A stretch of DNA of 64,000 bases, from NCBI GenBank assembly GCA_963781785.1, contig CAWAHD010000002.1:4464001-4528000 (forward strand), written 5' to 3'. Positions 11,310-20,962 of the stretch are shown in pieces (position 1 is the first letter of the stretch; each line of letters opens with the position of its first letter). Below the pieces are notes generated by a model. That model was given only the letters and a program-made list of their open reading frames with translations. It ran no database searches and was not told the origin of the DNA. A program made the translations under genes and the position numbers. Origin of the DNA: CAWAHD01 sp963781785. Its GTDB lineage: Bacteria > Planctomycetota > Planctomycetia > Isosphaerales > Isosphaeraceae.

Positions 11310-11587
11310 TGGGCCGCCGCAGTCATTCTCAGGTCCGAGCTCGGCGTTTCCTGCTCGGGGAAACGTCCGAGTCCGGGCCATTTCTTTGGCACGATTCATT
11401 GGACCATTCTCCGCGAAAGTCATCGCACCCTGTTGACGTGAGCGGCGCTTCCGGTTTAGCTTGAGCCTAGGACGGAAGATGCGTTCCTGGCATCAGAACC
11501 CGTCTCAGTGCGAAGCATCCTGCCTTTGGTCGGTTGTGCGCAAAGCCCTCCTCGAAATCACACCACTGGACAAGGAGATTGGCTCCG

Positions 11588-12628
11588 ATGGCAGAGATCA
11601 ACGACCGGAAATCGTCGGTGCTCGAGTGCTCGTTCTGCGAGCCGGTCTCGCGGCGCGACTTCGTCAAGACGATCGGTGCCGGCGCGTTCGCCGCGGCGGT
11701 TCCACTCATCGGCAGGGCTGCAGTCGCGGCAGGGCCGACGCAGGTCGGCCCGACCCCCACCTCGGCCGCCGAAACCGCAGTCGCGCGGTTCTACAAGACG
11801 ATCACCGCGGAACAGCGCAAGGTGATTTGCTTCCCGTTTGGCCACCCCCTTCAGAAGAGAGTCGCCAATAACTGGCACATCGTGAAACCCACGATTGCCA
11901 GCATGAGCTCGGAGCAGAAGTCACTCTGCCGGGAGATCATGAAGAACCTGTGCAGCGAGGATGGCTACGAGCGATTCATGAAGCAGATGGATGATGACTC
12001 CGGGGGGTTCGAGAAATACAACGTTGCTGTCTTTGGCGAGCCGGGAACCGACAAACCGTTCGAGTGGGTCTTGACCGGCCGTCACGACACCCTGCGCGCC
12101 GATGGCAACAGTGTCGAGGGAGCAGCTTTCGGCGGCCCGATCTTCTACGGGCATGCCGCCGATGGCCACGACACCGAAGACCCGAAGCACACCAACAACG
12201 TCTGGTGGTACCAAGGCGACCAGGCCAACAAGATCTTCCGCACGCTGGACGACAAGCAACAGGCGCAAGCGCTCGTCGCCAAGTCCCCGGAGGACGCACC
12301 GCGAACGACCGCCCTCAAGGGTGCCAAGCTCGAATCCACCGGGCTGGCCGTCGGCGATCTGGATAGCCAGCAAAAAGCGATGGTGAGCCAGCTCCTGGAG
12401 ATGATGCTTCGTCCGTTCCGAGCGTTCGACGCCGAAGAAGTGCGCATGTGCCTGGACGCCAACGGCGGTGTCGAGAAGCTGCGACTGACCTTCTTCAAGG
12501 AAAACGACCTGGGCAACGACGGCGTCTGGGATATCTGGAAGCTGGAGGGGCCGGCGTTTTCGTGGTTCTTCCGCGGCTCACCCCACGTTCACACCTGGCT
12601 TAACGTCGCGCGCAAGGCCGGCGTCTGA
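11588..12628 (+). CDS. Tat-exported DUF3500 family protein
   Basis: 346 residues, started at ATG 11588 behind an AAGGAG-type ribosome site. The N-terminus has a twin-arginine signal (SRRDFVKTIGAGAFAAAVP), so the folded protein is probably exported by Tat. The body resembles DUF3500 proteins: VLTGRHDTLRADGNSVEGAAFGGP, then FYGH, and near the end SWFFRGSPHVHTWLNV. The paired Cys in LECSFCEP just before the Tat motif resembles the leader of other planctomycete Tat proteins. The reaction is unknown. It converges with nrdJ across a strong hairpin at 12703-12737. Confidence 0.8.
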   Translation: MAEINDRKSSVLECSFCEPVSRRDFVKTIGAGAFAAAVPLIGRAAVAAGPTQVGPTPTSAAETAVARFYKTITAEQRKVICFPFGHPLQKRVANNWHIVKPTIASMSSEQKSLCREIMKNLCSEDGYERFMKQMDDDSGGFEKYNVAVFGEPGTDKPFEWVLTGRHDTLRADGNSVEGAAFGGPIFYGHAADGHDTEDPKHTNNVWWYQGDQANKIFRTLDDKQQAQALVAKSPEDAPRTTALKGAKLESTGLAVGDLDSQQKAMVSQLLEMMLRPFRAFDAEEVRMCLDANGGVEKLRLTFFKENDLGNDGVWDIWKLEGPAFSWFFRGSPHVHTWLNVARKAGV

Positions 12629-12667
12629 TCGAAACCGCGGTGAACTGTTTCCCAAGGCGCCGTTCAT

Positions 12668-12737
12668 GCTCACTTGCCGAGTGAGCGCTTGGGGGGCGAG
12701 GTTGTCAATCGAGCCGGTTTGGCCGGCTCGATTGACA
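12668..12737. terminator. Two hairpins between convergent genes
   Basis: A 7-bp stem (12668-12674 with 12680-12686) is followed by a perfect 15-bp stem (12703-12717 with 12723-12737, 5-base loop). They lie between the stops of the DUF3500 gene and nrdJ, which face each other. There is no strong T-run, so this is a structural rather than classical intrinsic terminator; a bidirectional role is inferred. Confidence 0.6.
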
Positions 12738-12787
12738 CCGCACTCAGCCCGTTTTTCTCGCGAAGACCGCGTCCGTCCGGTCATGAA

Positions 12788-15700
12788 TCATGAGCAGCCC
12801 ATACTGTTGCCGCAGTTGAAGCAGCGATAGCAAGTGCCGCAACGAACTGTCAGGGCGCCGCAGTTGTCGCAGGCGGGCGCGTCGCACTGGAAGTGAGCGA
12901 ACTGACGATCCTGCTCAGCCAGGCCTTCTCCAAGAGTCGGTTCCGGAGCGGACAGGGCGGCGGGGTCGGTTGTGGACGCTTCCATGACGGCCTCGGCGTG
13001 TTCGAGGTCGGCAATGGTGGCAGTGCGGTGGCCATTGACCTTGAGCATGGGCGTGGTGGTCGAGATTGGCTCGACGTCGACGTCGGCCGACGGCCGCTTG
13101 GGCGCGTTCGCTTCCCGATAACCGGGGATGAATTCCATGCCCAGCCAGCGGAAGATATAGTCGGCAATGCTCTTGGCGATGGGGATGTCGGGGTTCTTGG
13201 TGAACCCGGCCGGCTCGAACCGGCTGTGAGCAAATTTGTTGACAAAGACTTCCAGCGGTACGCCGTACTGGAGCCCGATCGAAATGGCGGTCCCCAGCAC
13301 ATCCATCAAGCCGCCAATCGTCGAGCCCTCCTTGGCCATGGTAATGAACAGCTCGCCCGGACGGCCGTCGGGATAGAAGCCAACGTTGATATAGCCTTCG
13401 TGGCCCTGGATGTCGAACTTGTGGGTCAAGCTGCGTCGGGTATGGGGAAGCCGTTCACGCCGGGGTTGACTGGCGGTGGGAGCCGGCTCGGAGAGCTCGT
13501 CAGAGCGCGCCGGGCTGGAGGCCCCGGCGGCGGAGGGGGCCGCCGCGGACGACGAGACCGAGCTCGTAGCCGCCACGGCCGGCCTGGCCGCGTCGGACGA
13601 TTCCGATTTGGTGCTCACGGGCTGGCTCCCCTTCGAGCCGTCGCGATAGATGGCCAGCGCCTTGAGGCCGAGCTTCCAGCCCTCGAGGTAGGCGTTCTTG
13701 ATCTCTTCGACGGTCGCTTCGTTGGGTACATTGCACGTCTTGGAAATCGCGCCGGAGAGGAACGGCTGCACGGCCGCCATCATCCGCAGATGCCCCCGGA
13801 AGTGGATACTCCGCCCTCCCTGGGGAGGCGCAAACGCGCAGTCGAAGACCGGCAGGTGCTCGTCCTTCAGCGACGGTGCTCCCTCGATCGTGTCGTGTGT
13901 GTCGACATGGTCGAGGATGCCTCGGATCACCGGCTCGTCGTAGCCCAGCCTGGAGAGCGCCATGGGCACCGTCCGGTTCACGATCTTGAGCATGCCGCCG
14001 CCGGCAAGCTGCTTGTATTTGACGAGCGCGATATCGGGCTCGACCCCGGTTGTGTCGCAATCCATCATGAACGCGATCGTACCTGTCGGCGCCAAAACGG
14101 TGACCTGGCTGTTGCGATAGCCATGCTTGCGGCCCATTTCGAGGCACTCCGCCCAGACGGCCCGCGCCTCGCCCAGCAGCTCCGGCGGTGCCGATCGATC
14201 GATGGCCTCGACGGCGTCGCGGTGCATCTCCATCACGCGGATCATCGGCTCGCGGTTGACCGCGAAGCCCTCGAACGCTCCCAGGTGGGCTGCGTGCTCG
14301 GCACTGCTCAGATAAGCCTGCCCATGCATGATCGCCGTGACCGACGCAGCCAGCGCCCGGCCCTCATCCGAGTCGTACGGCAGCCCCGCGGCCATCAGCA
14401 GACTTCCCAGGTTGGCATACCCCAGGCCCAGCGGGCGGAACTTGTGGCTGTTGGCCGCGATCCGGTCGGTCGGATAGCTCGCATGGTCAACCAGGATCTC
14501 CTGCGCCGTGATGAAGATGCGCACCGCCGCCCGGAACCGCACCGCATCGAAACTGCCGTCCTCACGCAGGAACTTCATCAGATTGATCGACGACAGGTTG
14601 CAAGCCGAGTCGTCGATGAACATGTACTCGGAACACGGGTTGGAAGAGTTGATCGGCGCTGTGTTGGGGCACGTGTGCCAGCGCTGGATCGTGTCTTCGT
14701 ATTGCACCCCGGGGTCGCCGCAGAGCCACGTTCCCTCGGCGATCTTGTCCATGAGCATCCGGGCCTTCAAGGTTTGCATCGGGCGGCCGGTCGTCACCGA
14801 GCGGGTGGTCCATTCGCCGTCGGCAAGAACAGCGGCGAGGAACCCATCGGTGCAGCGCACCGACAGATTCGCGTTCTGGAACATCACCGAACTGTAGGCC
14901 TCACCATTGAAGTTGGCCTCATACCCGGCGCGGATCAAAGCCTGGGCTTTGCCTTCCTCCTTGATCTTGCACTCGATGAAATCAAGGATGTCGGGATGCC
15001 AGCATTTCAGCGTCTGCATCTTGGCGGCGCGGCGGGTTTTCCCCCCGGATTTGACCACGCTGGCGATGGCGTCGTACACCCGCATGAAGCTGACCGGACC
15101 CGACGGCTTGCCGCCGCCGGCAAGCTTCTCACGGCTGGAGCGCAAGGTCGATAGGTCAGTGCCGGTCCCCGAGCCGAACTTGAAGAGCATCGCCTCGCTG
15201 CCGGCCAGCCGCATGATGCCCTCCATGTCGTCGCTGACACTCTGGATGAAGCAGGCCGACGCCTGGGGATACTGGTAGGCGCTCGTCGCCTTGACCACCC
15301 CGCGAGTCTCTTCATCCCAGCGCCAGTTGTTGGCAGGGCCGGTGATCCCGTACCGATGGAACAGGCCCACGTTGAACCAGACCGGCGAATTGAACGAGCC
15401 GCACTGGTTGATGCACAGCGCAGTCAGCTCGTCGTAGAACCGCTCGGCATCCGCCGAGGTCGCGAAATAGCCGTCCGCCTTGCCCCAATCGGCGATCGTG
15501 CGGGTGACGCGGTCGACCAGATCACGAACCGAGTGCTCCCGCTGAGCCGCCGCCGGGCTGCCGTTGCCGCCGGCCACGTCGCCGTAGAAGTACTTGCTCG
15601 CGACCACATTCGTGGCGAGCTGGCTCCAGCCGCGCGGAATCTCGCAGCCCGTCTGCTGGAAGATCATTCGCCCCCGCTCGTCCTTGATTTCCGCAGTGCG

Positions 15701-15868
15701 GATTTCCCAGTCGACCTGATCGAGAGGGCTCACCCCCTCCGTGCTGAAGACCCGCGGAACCTCCATCCCGCGCTGCCCTCGCCCGCGATCCCGGTTGCCG
15801 TCCCTTGCCGTCGGCTCCCACCTTTCGGATGGCGCCATCACCCCTGCTCGCTCGCTTACCGTTGCCAT
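12788..15868 (-). CDS. nrdJ: Adenosylcobalamin-dependent (class II) ribonucleotide reductase
   Basis: 1026 residues. It reduces ribonucleotides to deoxyribonucleotides for DNA synthesis, using coenzyme B12 to make the thiyl radical, so it works with or without oxygen. Visible signatures: SSNPCSEYMF (the active-site loop with the radical Cys), a CGSFNSPVWFN region near the substrate site, VTVLAPTGTIAFMMDCDTTG, and a C-terminal Cys-rich zinc-ribbon-like end (CDNCGALTVRCGTCYRCFNC). A roughly 60-residue Ala/Ser/Pro-rich linker separates the catalytic barrel from the C-terminal part. The start at ATG 15868 has a GGAGAG site upstream. I looked for a cobalamin riboswitch in 15869-16190 and saw none. 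Confidence 0.95.
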   Translation of the reverse strand: MATVSERAGVMAPSERWEPTARDGNRDRGRGQRGMEVPRVFSTEGVSPLDQVDWEIRTAEIKDERGRMIFQQTGCEIPRGWSQLATNVVASKYFYGDVAGGNGSPAAAQREHSVRDLVDRVTRTIADWGKADGYFATSADAERFYDELTALCINQCGSFNSPVWFNVGLFHRYGITGPANNWRWDEETRGVVKATSAYQYPQASACFIQSVSDDMEGIMRLAGSEAMLFKFGSGTGTDLSTLRSSREKLAGGGKPSGPVSFMRVYDAIASVVKSGGKTRRAAKMQTLKCWHPDILDFIECKIKEEGKAQALIRAGYEANFNGEAYSSVMFQNANLSVRCTDGFLAAVLADGEWTTRSVTTGRPMQTLKARMLMDKIAEGTWLCGDPGVQYEDTIQRWHTCPNTAPINSSNPCSEYMFIDDSACNLSSINLMKFLREDGSFDAVRFRAAVRIFITAQEILVDHASYPTDRIAANSHKFRPLGLGYANLGSLLMAAGLPYDSDEGRALAASVTAIMHGQAYLSSAEHAAHLGAFEGFAVNREPMIRVMEMHRDAVEAIDRSAPPELLGEARAVWAECLEMGRKHGYRNSQVTVLAPTGTIAFMMDCDTTGVEPDIALVKYKQLAGGGMLKIVNRTVPMALSRLGYDEPVIRGILDHVDTHDTIEGAPSLKDEHLPVFDCAFAPPQGGRSIHFRGHLRMMAAVQPFLSGAISKTCNVPNEATVEEIKNAYLEGWKLGLKALAIYRDGSKGSQPVSTKSESSDAARPAVAATSSVSSSAAAPSAAGASSPARSDELSEPAPTASQPRRERLPHTRRSLTHKFDIQGHEGYINVGFYPDGRPGELFITMAKEGSTIGGLMDVLGTAISIGLQYGVPLEVFVNKFAHSRFEPAGFTKNPDIPIAKSIADYIFRWLGMEFIPGYREANAPKRPSADVDVEPISTTTPMLKVNGHRTATIADLEHAEAVMEASTTDPAALSAPEPTLGEGLAEQDRQFAHFQCDAPACDNCGALTVRCGTCYRCFNCGNSMGCS

Positions 15869-16190
15869 GACCGCTCTCCGCGACTCGACTCACCCCCGGG
15901 TCAATCCAGGTACCCGTCTGCCATAGAGTGTAGCCGATAAGTGTTCAGAGTTCCATAGATGTACCGCAGTCAACTTTTTTTTCGCCCAAGTCGAATATCG
16001 GCAGACTCTGACCTCCGAATGAATCTGCCATCGCTCGCGATCGTCATGCCACGCGAGCCCTCCCGAAGCACGTGGCTCTTGGATGGTCACCGATCTCGCC
16101 TAAAGTTTCCTGTTCGCACCCGCGACCCGATCACGAGTCCCGCATATGCTACCATCCGTTTTCGCCGTGAATACTGCCTAGAGGCAGAAA

Positions 16191-16239
16191 ATCAGAAAAC
16201 CGTTCCTTTGCGGCGTAAAGCCGTGCAACAGAACGGTTT
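16191..16239 (-). terminator. Likely intrinsic terminator after rplU
   Basis: Read leftwards, a 9-bp stem (16231-16239 with 16197-16205) encloses a second small stem (16220-16223 with 16211-16214). It is followed by a T-rich tract (ttttctgatttt). It begins about 40 bases after the rplU stop, on the same strand. Confidence 0.6.
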
Positions 16240-16278
16240 GCGCAGTTTGAACAGTCTTCGCCGGCCCGAGAAGACAGG

Positions 16279-16599
16279 CTATCCGGGCTGAACGAGGCTG
16301 GTGATCTGTACCATCGTGAAGGATTGGCGATGGCCGTTTCGCCGGCGCACGTTCTTGCGCCGACGGAACTTCTGGATGATGATTTTCTTCGCCCTGAATT
16401 GATTGACAATTTTCCCATGGACCTTGGCCCCATCCACGGAGGGGGCCCCGATCGTCGGGCTGCCGTTTTCACCTGTGATGAGCAGGACCTTGGAAAAAAT
16501 CAGCTCATCACCGGGCTTGCCGTCGCGGCGATCGATTCGGATTCGATCTCCCTCGCTCACCCGGAACTGATGACTGCCGTCCTCGATGATCGCGTACAT
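16279..16599 (-). CDS. rplU: 50S ribosomal protein bL21
   Basis: 106 residues, the usual length for bL21. It starts MYAIIEDGSHQFRVSEGDRI, followed by the typical VLLI and KVHGKIVNQFRAKKIIIQKF stretches and the basic RRRKNVRRRNGHRQ segment that binds 23S rRNA. An upstream extension to 16725 has no similarity and was dropped. In most bacteria rplU is followed by rpmA (bL27). Here a terminator-like hairpin follows and no rpmA is present downstream, so the usual pair is separated. Confidence 0.95.
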   Translation of the reverse strand: MYAIIEDGSHQFRVSEGDRIRIDRRDGKPGDELIFSKVLLITGENGSPTIGAPSVDGAKVHGKIVNQFRAKKIIIQKFRRRKNVRRRNGHRQSFTMVQITSLVQPG

Positions 16600-16979
16600 C
16601 CCGTCAAAACTCCCTGGCCGGCCTGGCTGGCACGTTGCTGCTAGACGGAGCAGACCGACCCACATGCGGTCTCTCCTGCGACCCGGAGGCGTGAGACGTT
16701 CTGTCCAGCCTTTCCTGGTCGTCATGGTTCTCGATTCGTCGAGAAAAAACTATTTTACTGGCCAGCGGCCCAAAAGAGAAGAGCCGCCTTGACGGTTGAT
16801 TCGATCCGGGATATCAAGCGGCACCAGAGCGACCGGAAAACGCGATTGCACATCCCCGCTCGACTTTCGAGTCGCGCCCCGTGAGTCATCCCGAACGCTC
16901 CTCGGTGACGATCATGTCCTGGGTTCCATCACTGGTCGTTTTCAGGCGATCCCAATTTCCGGCGAGACACCGCCCAAAC

Positions 16980-18230
16980 ATGTGGCCCTCGGTCGCTCGG
17001 TTGATCACATCCGGATGGCTAGCATTAGCCTATTTTGGCCAGCAGCAGGGGTCCAGCGCAGCGCGCTCCGCGCCGGATCCGCCGCCTGTCGCTGCCGTCC
17101 CAGGGCGCGCCGAGGTCGAGGTGGCGTCCGAGGAAGCGGAAGTCTACGACCGGCCCGACGAGACGGCGTACGTCACGGCGACCCTCAAGCGAGGGGACCG
17201 TGTGAAGGTCCGCAGTGCCAAGTCAGGGGAATGGCTGGCCATTGATCCGCCGTCCGCGGCGATCTCCTGGATCGAGCGATCGGCGATCGACCCGAACACC
17301 GCGCCCGTTGGCCCAAACCATCGCCCGGCTGGTCTGGGCGGGATGGGTGAAGACGCCCGCAAGCGGGCAGTGGTCGTTGTTGCTGGGGCCGTGGTGCGGT
17401 TCGGCCACTCCGAGGCTCGCATGCCAGGGCCGCCCGCCGGCCGTTTGACGCAGGGAACGATCGTTCGGCTCCTGGATCAGCCCCCGCTCGAAATCGGACG
17501 AGGGAAAAACGCGCGGACCTGGTGCGCGATCGAGCCGCCTCCCGAGGAGGCCTGCTATATCCGCGCCGCGGCAACGAGGCCCCTGGCCCGGCCGCAACTT
17601 CCGCTGTCTGAAACGCAGGCGGCTTACGAGAACACGCACGATGCCGCCACGACGCACGGCAAGCCGCAGGCCGAGGACTTGCCTGCGGAGTTCGCGTCGG
17701 CGATCGCGAGCATCGAGGCAGCACATCGATCCATCCTGAAGGGCCAGCCGATTGACGAGTGGCGGCTCGAGCCGGTGCGAGCCCGGTACGAGGCTCTTCT
17801 GAAGACAGCGCGCGATAGTCCGGCCGCGGAGGAAGCCATTCGCGTCCGGCTGGCGCAGATCACGAAGCAGGAGCAGGCGGCCAAGGCGGCGCGAACGATC
17901 GAGGCCATCCTCGCCGGAAGTCATCGTCGCGACCGCGAGGTCGCCGGGGTCCGCGACCAGATTACGGCGGCCCTGCGAACCCACGCCCGGGCCTATCAAG
18001 CCGTGGGGTTCATTCAGCCGTCGGCCCAGGCGGCCGACGGCCGGAAGCTCTACGTCCTGATCGGGGCCACCGGCAAGACGGTGGCCTACCTCGACATCCC
18101 ACCGGGGCTTGACCCCGATCCTCTGATCTCCCAGCGCGTGGGCGTCCGCGGATCTCCTCACTACAGCGAGGACCTCGGCACCCGCCTGATCACGGTTCGC
18201 GCGCTGGAGTCGCTTGAGTCACGGCGGTGA
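16980..18230 (+). CDS. Exported SH3b-like hypothetical protein
   Basis: About 416 residues from ATG 16980. A GTG at 16881 is also in frame, but 16980 puts a plausible Sec signal (SVARLITSGWLALAYFG) at the N-terminus. Residues about 45-95 resemble a bacterial SH3 domain (AEVYDRPDETAYVTATLKRGDRVKV, then SGEWLAIDPP and SWIE). A second similar block follows around residues 140-195 (LTQGTIVRLLDQPPLEIG, then WCAIEPP and CYIRA). The C-terminal part is helical and charged. Such SH3b repeats usually bind cell-wall or surface ligands. No catalytic motif is visible, and start choice is uncertain. Confidence 0.65.
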   Translation: MWPSVARLITSGWLALAYFGQQQGSSAARSAPDPPPVAAVPGRAEVEVASEEAEVYDRPDETAYVTATLKRGDRVKVRSAKSGEWLAIDPPSAAISWIERSAIDPNTAPVGPNHRPAGLGGMGEDARKRAVVVVAGAVVRFGHSEARMPGPPAGRLTQGTIVRLLDQPPLEIGRGKNARTWCAIEPPPEEACYIRAAATRPLARPQLPLSETQAAYENTHDAATTHGKPQAEDLPAEFASAIASIEAAHRSILKGQPIDEWRLEPVRARYEALLKTARDSPAAEEAIRVRLAQITKQEQAAKAARTIEAILAGSHRRDREVAGVRDQITAALRTHARAYQAVGFIQPSAQAADGRKLYVLIGATGKTVAYLDIPPGLDPDPLISQRVGVRGSPHYSEDLGTRLITVRALESLESRR

Positions 18231-18242
18231 TCGCCGGAATTC

Positions 18243-19684
18243 CTAGGGCTTGTCGTTCTTCTTTGAGGCATCCCTGGCCGGCGCTTTCGGCGTGACGAGT
18301 GACTTGCCTTCCAGCAGAGTATCGATCTCCTTGGCCAGCGACTTGTGCAACGGCGTGCCACTGCTCTGGTCGTACCCCAGGTGCAGCGACTGCACGACGC
18401 CCTTGCCGTCGAGGATCACCAGCGTGGGATACCCCTCGATTTCGAATGCACCCCCGACGGACTTACTCGGGTCGAGCGCGATCAATCCGACCGAGCCCGC
18501 GCTCAACAGGAGATTCTTGCCGGCGAGTGTCTTCTCGACGAGCTTGCGAACTTCGGACAGCTCCGAAGGATTGTCGTCCTGACTCACGGCAACGATGACA
18601 ACGTCCTTTTTTGAGTTCGCGTACGATTCGATGAGTTTCTGGATCTCGGGCAGCTCGGCCATGCAGGGACCGCACCAGGTGGCCCAGAAGTCGATCACCA
18701 CCACCTTGCCGGCAAGATCGGCCTTGGTCATTGTCTTGGTCTTGCCGGGGCCGTCGAGTACTGTCAGCGTGAAGTTGGGAGCCGTTTTGCCGAGCTTGTT
18801 GTCAGCCGGTTGCTCGGGCCGCTCCATCAGGCTCTCGACCTTCGCAAAATCTTTTGGAGCTGCATAAGCGAACGATCGTTCCCCAGGGATCTGGGTGGTG
18901 ACGACGCCGGAGGCCCAGCCGAACTGCTCGATGGCGACTTCTTGACCCTGCGGCCCACGCGCCAATTGCCCTGCGTCGATTTTCATCTCGATGGAAGAAA
19001 GCAGCTTGGTGGCGGGGTCGATGCTGAGAAGGATGTCGGGCCGCCCCTTCTCGAGGTCGATGAGAACCGCCGCTTGCGCGGGTTGGGCACCAGCGCCGGC
19101 CTTGGGGTCAGGGGCTCTTGCCGGTGCCAGTTGAAAGGAGCCGCCAAGCTGAGCGATCATGGCAGCCGGATCGGTGGCGGTCAGGAGATTGAGCAAGACG
19201 AACATGGGTGAGCCGGTGGGTCCGCCGAACAGGATCGCTCCCATCTGCCCTTCGCGGAGCGTGTCGAACCCGATCTTCGCGGGGCTCGGCGCGGTTGTAT
19301 AGCGCTTGAGGGGCACGATGGCCGTCGTCAACGTTTTGCCGTCGCTGATGATGCGGACCTCGCCGGCGTCGAAGTCGATCTTGTTGGGGCGCACGAGGGT
19401 GAGCTTGAGCGGAATCACTTGCTTCTGTGACTTGCCGTTGATCTTCATTGCGACGACGAACTCTCCCTGGTCGGAGTAGGTCGTCAACGATTGATATGCT
19501 TTGGCAACCTCGTCGAAGAGTGCACGGGCCTTGGGGTCATCGCGCGGGCGCCAAGGTCAAGCCTCTTGAGCTCGGTTTGCACGCCGGCGATCGATTCGGC
19601 GCCTAGAGCGAGCCCCACCACAAGAGCGCAGGTGAAGCCGGGGAGCCGGGGGCCGTGCGGCCGCTCGGTGCAATTCAACGACAT
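18243..19684 (-). CDS. Secreted TlpA-like thioredoxin/redoxin protein, frameshifted
   Basis: The C-terminal half is a TlpA/ResA-like thioredoxin domain: a GKTAPNFTLTVLDG opening, VVIDFWATWCGPCMAELPEIQ with the active CxxC, VVIVAVSQD, and YPTLVILDGKG with the cis-Pro. The N-terminal half (YSDQGEFVVAMKI onward) resembles the lipoprotein-carrier-like DUF2092 fold often joined to this domain in planctomycetes. The signal peptide (ATG 19684; LPGFTCALVVGLALGAES) lies in a different frame. A single-base shift near 19535-19545, inside a CGCGCG context, joins it to DDPKARALFDEVAKAYQ. An AAAGGA ribosome site precedes 19684. Probably an extracytoplasmic disulphide reductase. Confidence 0.8.
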
Positions 19685-20030
19685 GAAGATTCCTTTGCTG
19701 GAACGGGGGTGGAGCCGGACCCGCGACCGCGCCTTCGGCTCGTTCGCCCGTCCGACAAGGACGAAGACAACCATTCTATCGCCTCATGCCGCGCGGCGTC
19801 GAGGCGACCGCAGCGCACGCAGGGGTTCTGCAAGTTGGGAGGTTCTCGCCGATCCTTGCGAGGAAGAGGCGTCACCATCGGTACAAGCCAGCGCACGCAA
19901 TGGGGGTTTGGCGCGAGTATTCGGGTAATTCGGAAGAGGAGTCCGACCAAACGGCCGCGATGCAAAGTGTTGCACTGCCTCTTTTGGCATTTTGCCGCGC
20001 TCGACGACACAAACTCTTGAGCCAACTCAG
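19685..20030. other. Intergenic region, no gene seen
   Basis: About 345 bases upstream of the TlpA-like gene. No reading frame here looks like protein. It probably holds that gene's promoter. It ends at the first copy of the 29-bp repeat. Confidence 0.4.
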
Positions 20031-20185
20031 CTTAAGGGTTGTCGGATGAATAATCGGAAATGTGTCTTATCCACTTATTCGGTAAGAGCTTAAGGGTTGT
20101 CGTATGAATAATCGGAACTCGCCTGGGTTTTGCCCTATCATATTATGGGGGCATGGCTTAAGGGTTGTCGGATGAATAATCGGAA
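20031..20185 (+). repeat. Three direct copies of a 29-bp repeat
   Basis: Near-identical copies at 20031-20059, 20089-20117 and 20157-20185 (core TTAAGGGTTGTCGGATGAAT, then AATCGGAA). The second copy has one G-to-T change. The spacings are 58 and 68 bases, and the intervening sequences are unrelated. They precede a DUF433-like fragment. No hairpin is evident within a copy. Confidence 0.85.
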
Positions 20186-20203
20186 CGGCCTGAACACGAC
20201 GGG

Positions 20204-20329
20204 TTGACCAGTCATCACCAGCGGGTTGTGCTGAAGGTGACGTTGTTGATCGCCGACACCATTGAGCTCAGCTCGCCGCAGGTCGAAGTCGCGATCCGTT
20301 ACATTGAGGAACACCGGGATGATCACTCC
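20204..20329 (+). pseudogene. Fragment of a DUF433-type antitoxin gene
   Basis: The short translated stretch IELSSPQVEVAIRYIEEHRD closely parallels LSLSSHQVETAIRYIEEHRD in the intact DUF433 gene at 21820. The upstream DNA-binding part is missing, and the fragment runs into the end of the opposite-strand gene at 20323. Most likely a decayed paralogue left by recombination. Confidence 0.6.
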
Positions 20330-20625
20330 CGTTTGCGCTTCGGCTTCTTCCACAACCACGCCCGAAACACTTTGGGAGGATCGACGATATACTCGACGCC
20401 GAGCGCCACATTGTCCTTCTTACCCAGAGGGAGTTTGGGTTCAAACCCCACAGCCGTGCCGTCGGGGCGAATTTCCACGGCGAACGCTTCCGGATCCTGC
20501 TCGAGCCGCTGGTCGAGGCTGCCGCGGATCAGCAACAATTCATCGTGGAGCTGACGATTCTCTTTCCAGATGCGATCCAGGTCTTCCTTGGCATCCCAAG
20601 TCCGGAGCACTGGCTGCTTCGGCAT
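20323..20625 (-). CDS. Small charged hypothetical protein
   Basis: 100 residues from ATG 20625. A helical, charged N-terminus (TWDAKEDLDRIWKENRQLHDELL) is followed by LDQRLEQDPEAFAVEIRPDGTAVGFEPKLP and a very basic C-terminus (WKKPKRKRE). No family is recognised. The upstream RHH-like gene on the same strand ends only 10 bases before this start, so the two are probably co-transcribed. The arrangement of a small DNA-binding protein followed by a small basic protein is reminiscent of a toxin-antitoxin pair, but nothing here identifies a toxin fold. Confidence 0.55.
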   Translation of the reverse strand: MPKQPVLRTWDAKEDLDRIWKENRQLHDELLLIRGSLDQRLEQDPEAFAVEIRPDGTAVGFEPKLPLGKKDNVALGVEYIVDPPKVFRAWLWKKPKRKRE

Positions 20626-20635
20626 CGCGCTGTCC

Positions 20636-20962
20636 TTAGGGTTTTGCTTTGAGCTCCGGCCAGGGTCGTCCCGGCTGAGCCATCCGGCGGCTGCGCTCAT
20701 CCGGAGTCAATGGCGGCGGAGCACCGTTCTCCGCGATCGCAGCCAGAGCGGGCATTTCCAGATGACGAACTTCGCCTGTGCTCTCATCCACGGCACAGAT
20801 GGACCGGCCCCGCAATACCTGCTGCGCCGCCCACCGGAAAAGGGTGAAGGCATTGATCAGCAACTCTTTTTTGGTACGAAAACCCGCCATGGAGCTCCAA
20901 CGTTCGATCGAGTTGAGCTCGTCGGTGGTCAGGTCCAACTGAAATCGCGAGAGACCAGTCAT
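20636..20962 (-). CDS. Ribbon-helix-helix-like small regulator
   Basis: 108 residues from ATG 20962, with a GGGGAG-type site upstream. The segment RFQLDLTTDELNSIERWSSMAGFRTKKELLINAFTLF has the strand-helix-helix spacing of CopG/MetJ-type DNA-binding proteins. The C-terminal part (CAVDESTGEVRHLEMPALAAI) looks like a short extra domain. First gene of a probable two-gene unit with 20323-20625. Likely autoregulatory by analogy with the family. Confidence 0.55.
   Translation of the reverse strand: MTGLSRFQLDLTTDELNSIERWSSMAGFRTKKELLINAFTLFRWAAQQVLRGRSICAVDESTGEVRHLEMPALAAIAENGAPPPLTPDERSRRMAQPGRPWPELKAKP

Noticed and set aside
12893..15154. 753-residue open frame on the plus strand
   Set aside because: Antisense shadow of nrdJ. 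The opposite strand has full class II reductase motifs.
15869..16190. Cobalamin riboswitch upstream of nrdJ
   Set aside because: Looked for a B12-box-like conserved core and long structured leader on the minus strand; not found.
20031..20185. Mini CRISPR
   Set aside because: Only three repeats with spacers of unequal length; no leader or cas genes visible.
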